Shown: piece by piece, positions 14,539-17,021 of the stretch | Numbering within the stretch: the first letter of the stretch is position 1 | How the letters are laid out: every line of letters begins with the position of its first letter | Assembly (NCBI GenBank): GCA_011772595.1 | Contig: WVZH01000046.1 | Location: forward strand, 4,417 to 21,437 | Direction of reading: 5' to 3' | Origin: Anaerolineales bacterium | Lineage (GTDB): Bacteria; Chloroflexota; Anaerolineae; Anaerolineales; E44-bin32 | Length of the DNA stretch: 17,021 nucleotides | The notes under the pieces: generated by a model | Seen by the model: only the letters and a program-made list of their open reading frames with translations | What the model was told of the DNA's origin: nothing | Databases searched by the model: none | Translations under genes and position numbers: made by a program

Positions 14539-14628
14539 TTCCACCCTCGCACCGTAGATATCGGGCGCATATGCTAGAGGTGCCCAACATCTGGCGCCGA
14601 ACGGTTGTGCTAGTCAAAGGTGGCATTC

Positions 14629-15078
14629 ATGCGCTGCCCTTATTGCAGCAGCCAGAGGACACGAGTGATCGACACTTCCCACGATTCACGAGGCGGTATT
14701 CGTAGACGCCGTGTCTGTATGGGATGCGAACAACGTTTCAGCACATCTGAGCGCGCCATACTGGCGACACCTTTAGTAAGCAAAGCAGACGGGACCAGAG
14801 AGGATTTCGATCGGGAAAAATTGGCGCGCGGGATTCGTATCGCCTGCGCAAAACGACCGGTGTCCGCCGCCGATATCGACCGACTCATAGGTGAGATTGA
14901 ATCCACCCTGCAAGGGATGGGCAAAGCAGAAGTCTCCTCGCGTGTAATTGGGGACATGGCGATCTCGGGTCTGAAGGAAATGGATCTCATCGCCTACATT
15001 CGGTATGCGATCGTCTATCTGGGATTAGACGATTTGAAAGCGATACGTAAAGAGATCGATCGACTTCTAGAAGCGTAG
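14629..15078 (+). CDS. nrdR: Transcriptional repressor NrdR
   Basis: Nucleotide-sensing repressor of ribonucleotide reductase genes. The 149-aa protein has an N-terminal zinc ribbon with cysteines C3, C6, C30 and C33 (MRCPYC, then RRRRVCMGC), followed by an ATP-cone domain (about residues 48-138: LVSKADGTREDFDREKLARG through YIRYAIVYLGLDDL) that senses ATP or dATP. The length is typical. ATG 14629 is chosen because it starts exactly at MRCPYC and has AAAGGTGG (14616-14623) just upstream; GTG 14620 in frame would add three residues. It lies 78 nt before nrdJ, its likely target, and probably shares a transcript with it. The C-terminal end (VYLGLDDLKAIRKEI) differs slightly from the usual VYRxFxD form. 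Confidence 0.96.
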   Translation: MRCPYCSSQRTRVIDTSHDSRGGIRRRRVCMGCEQRFSTSERAILATPLVSKADGTREDFDREKLARGIRIACAKRPVSAADIDRLIGEIESTLQGMGKAEVSSRVIGDMAISGLKEMDLIAYIRYAIVYLGLDDLKAIRKEIDRLLEA

Positions 15079-15156
15079 TTGTTTCAAAAGCTGGGGGATG
15101 AAATTCACTTCAAGCGCATGAGTTTGTGATTGTTCGATCTGTAGGAGGAGATTGGG

Positions 15157-17021
15157 ATGTTAGACACGACTGGTCGTGAGATCGACATTCATGTAGATAA
15201 ACAACAGCAACACTCTCAATATCCTGTTCCAGAGGAATTGAGAACCGCTAAGCTTTCAGATAACGCGCGCACTGTTTTATTGAAACGATACATTCGGCGG
15301 GACGAGCACGGTGAGCCGAATGAGACGATCGAGCAACTGTTCTGGCGTGTCGCATCTCACGTCGCGAGCGCGGAAGAGGCTTGGGGCGGCGATAGAGATG
15401 CTGTCGCCAAACAATTTTACGAACTACTGGTTTCAAAGAGGTTCTTGCCGAATTCCCCAACGTTTACTGGAGCTGGAACCCCTTTAGGTCAGTTAGCTGC
15501 TTGTTTTGTCCTCCCAATTTCCGACGATATGGGTCGGGGTCCTGAGGGAATTTTTCAGACCTTACGTGATGCCGCACTGATCCAACAGACCGGCGGTGGC
15601 AATGGGTTTACTTTTTCTCGCTTGCGGCCAAAAGGATCCTTGGTTAAATCGTCAGCCGGTGAGGCCACGGGTCCCGTCGGGTTCCTGAGGGTGTACGATC
15701 AGGCCTTTGGTGAGATCGCGCAAGGCGGCACCCGCAGAGGCGCCAACATGGCAGTCCTACGGGTTGATCACCCGGACATCGAAGATTTCATCACGTGCAA
15801 AACCGACGAGAATGCAATCACCAATTTCAATATCTCCGTCAGCATACCGGATGCATTTATGGAAGCTGTTCGGCAGGACGACTGGTGGGAGCTACGGTTT
15901 CCTGACGTGAGCGCTCCGGAATATAAGGACTTTCACGGATCGCTGGAACAGGCTGAACGTCTGGGAATTCCAATTCGGGTCCATAAACGGTTACGTGCAC
16001 GGGATTTGATGGCAAAAATCGTATTCCAGGCACATCACAACGGTGAGCCCGGGGTGTTGTTTTTAGATACAGCCAATCGCGACAACCCACTCCCTCATCT
16101 CTACGATCTCGAAGCGACCAATCCTTGCGGTGAGCAGTGGTTGGGGAGCTATGAGAATTGTTGTTTGGGTTCGATCAACCTGGCGCAGCATTTCGGACCT
16201 GAAGGAACCGTCGATTGGAGTATGCTACAAAGGAGTGTGTCACAGGCCACGCGTTTTTTAGACGATGTGGTCTCTGCGAACATGTATGTTCCTGCGGTGG
16301 TAGCGTTAAAAGAGGCGGCGCACCGAGCTAGACGCATTGGGCTGGGCATCATGGGTCTCGGCGATTTGATGTATCACATCGGAATTCGTTATGGATCAGT
16401 TCAAGCACAGGAATTCTCAGCCCAATTGATGGAGTTCATTCGTTTTCATTGCATGCGAGAAAGCGTCAAATTAGCAGGTGAACGAGGCCCATTCCCTGCC
16501 ATTCAGGGTAGCATTTACGATCCGGATGACCTGCGCTGGGAGCCACCGCGTCCTCTAAAGCCTTATCAATTGGACTTTCATCGGCCGGTGATCGATTGGG
16601 GAGAGGTGGTTACTGGGATCAAGCAGTCCGGAATTCGCAATGCTGCACAAACCACCGTGGCGCCAACGGGTACGATCGCAACGGTTGCGGGCTGTGAAGG
16701 ATACGGTTGTGAACCCGTGTTTGCATTGGCATATTACCGCCACGTCGACGATAAGGGTTCAGACCTTCGTCTTACGTATACCAGCCCACTTTTCGAGAGA
16801 ACCTTATTGGAAGCAGATCTGGACGAGGAACAGCGTCGGCAAGTTATTGACCGAGTCCTCGAGACCGGATCGTGCCAGGGGGTGGACGAAGTTCCGGAAG
16901 ATGTCAAAGAGGTCTTTGTCGTATCACAGGACATTAACGCAGAAGAGCACGTCTTGATGCAGGCCGCACTCCAGAGTTTTGTCGACAATAGCATGAGCAA
17001 AACAATAAACTTCCCGGCGGA
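15157..17021 (+). CDS. nrdJ: Adenosylcobalamin-dependent (class II) ribonucleotide reductase, 5' part
   Basis: Converts ribonucleotides to deoxyribonucleotides using a thiyl radical generated from vitamin B12 coenzyme, independent of oxygen. 621 codons are open to the window edge, so the C terminus is missing. AGGAGGAG (15143-15150) lies 6 nt before ATG 15157. Motifs: [11 protein letters not shown] and LAACFVLP with redox Cys116, QQTGGGNGF (143-151), [11 protein letters not shown], the active-site loop TNPCGE with N322, radical Cys324 and E326, then [12 protein letters not shown] with the partner cysteine (C335 or C336), APTGTI (502-507) and [14 protein letters not shown] at the edge. Class II is favoured by NPCGE and the overall resemblance to Thermotoga-type NrdJ. 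There is no N-terminal ATP-cone, so dATP control may rest on NrdR. Confidence 0.95.
   Translation, partial: MLDTTGREIDIHVDKQQQHSQYPVPEELRTAKLSDNARTVLLKRYIRRDEHGEPNETIEQLFWRVASHVASAEEAWGGDRDAVAKQFYELLVSKRFLPNSPTFTGAGTPLGQLAACFVLPISDDMGRGPEGIFQTLRDAALIQQTGGGNGFTFSRLRPKGSLVKSSAGEATGPVGFLRVYDQAFGEIAQGGTRRGANMAVLRVDHPDIEDFITCKTDENAITNFNISVSIPDAFMEAVRQDDWWELRFPDVSAPEYKDFHGSLEQAERLGIPIRVHKRLRARDLMAKIVFQAHHNGEPGVLFLDTANRDNPLPHLYDLEATNPCGEQWLGSYENCCLGSINLAQHFGPEGTVDWSMLQRSVSQATRFLDDVVSANMYVPAVVALKEAAHRARRIGLGIMGLGDLMYHIGIRYGSVQAQEFSAQLMEFIRFHCMRESVKLAGERGPFPAIQGSIYDPDDLRWEPPRPLKPYQLDFHRPVIDWGEVVTGIKQSGIRNAAQTTVAPTGTIATVAGCEGYGCEPVFALAYYRHVDDKGSDLRLTYTSPLFERTLLEADLDEEQRRQVIDRVLETGSCQGVDEVPEDVKEVFVVSQDINAEEHVLMQAALQSFVDNSMSKTINFPA

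Larger units (their letters stand above)
14319..14628. other. Structured ftsZ-nrdR spacer (310 nt without a gene)
   Basis: The longest gene-free stretch in the window. From left to right it holds the terminator-like hairpin, a second hairpin at 14355-14400, a third and strongest one at 14408-14449, an AT-rich patch (about 14476-14488), a candidate promoter at 14510-14538, an 8-bp palindrome GCATATGC at 14567-14574 and the nrdR SD (AAAGGTGG, 14616-14623). Frames that run through it on either strand lack an SD and protein-like composition. It separates the division operon from the nrd genes. Confidence 0.75.

Noticed and set aside
14272..14577. 101-codon + frame from the ftsZ end across the spacer
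   Set aside because: Starts inside ftsZ without an SD and runs through three hairpins; residues look random.
14560..14580. Palindrome GCATATGC (14567-14574) as an NrdR operator
   Set aside because: Only 8 bp and not like the NrdR box pattern; a second CATATG at 14461 is not in a matching context. Kept only as a note.
14348..14626. 92-codon minus-strand frame in the ftsZ-nrdR spacer
   Set aside because: No SD, and Arg/Cys-rich sequence produced by GC-rich hairpins; it also crosses the nrdR promoter region.
15079..15156. Cobalamin riboswitch before nrdJ
   Set aside because: The 78-nt gap is too short for a complete riboswitch and no B12-box-like sequence was seen.

Overview
The window is most of a division and cell wall (dcw) gene cluster, followed by a deoxyribonucleotide-synthesis pair. 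Every gene lies on the + strand. The order is ftsI (3' end only), murF, mraY, a small unknown gene, murD, ftsW, murG, a CvpA-like membrane protein gene, murC, a second small unknown gene, murB, ddl, ftsQ, ftsA, a possible 40-codon ORF, ftsZ, then a structured 310-nt spacer, nrdR and the 5' two-thirds or so of a B12-dependent ribonucleotide reductase gene (nrdJ). The best guess for the organism is a member of the Chloroflexota (Anaerolineae-like). The reasons are the gene order, the form of MurG (GGTGGGVYP and VPDIEP motifs), the small KYG-containing protein after mraY, moderately high GC, and class II RNR next to nrdR. This is inference from remembered family patterns, not a database result.

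Region 1-13048 is a nearly gapless operon. Most junctions are start/stop overlaps: murF/mraY (ATGA), small gene/murD (TTGA), murD/ftsW (ATGA), ftsW/murG (86 nt), murG/CvpA-like (8 nt), CvpA-like/murC (ATGA), murC/small gene (8 nt), small gene/murB (TAATG), murB/ddl (TTGA), ddl/ftsQ (ATGA) and ftsQ/ftsA (GTGA). The products cover lipid II synthesis from UDP-MurNAc: MurB makes it; MurC, MurD and MurF add amino acids (MurE is not in the window); Ddl supplies D-Ala-D-Ala; MraY and MurG act at the membrane. They also include septal polymerisation (FtsW with the FtsI transpeptidase) and the divisome proteins FtsQ, FtsA and FtsZ.

Region 13049-14628 is where regulation is most likely. ftsZ has its own 166-nt upstream gap, which holds a short ORF, and the strongest Shine-Dalgarno of the window. 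Downstream of ftsZ there are three consecutive stem-loops (14317-14449). The loop of the third is perfectly complementary over 10 nt to the ftsZ ribosome-binding region. A plausible promoter for nrdR follows.

Region 14629-17021 encodes the RNR repressor NrdR and the adenosylcobalamin-dependent reductase NrdJ, which runs off the window. An oxygen-independent RNR fits an organism that lives at least partly without oxygen. No tRNA, rRNA, CRISPR array, insertion sequence or phage gene was seen.
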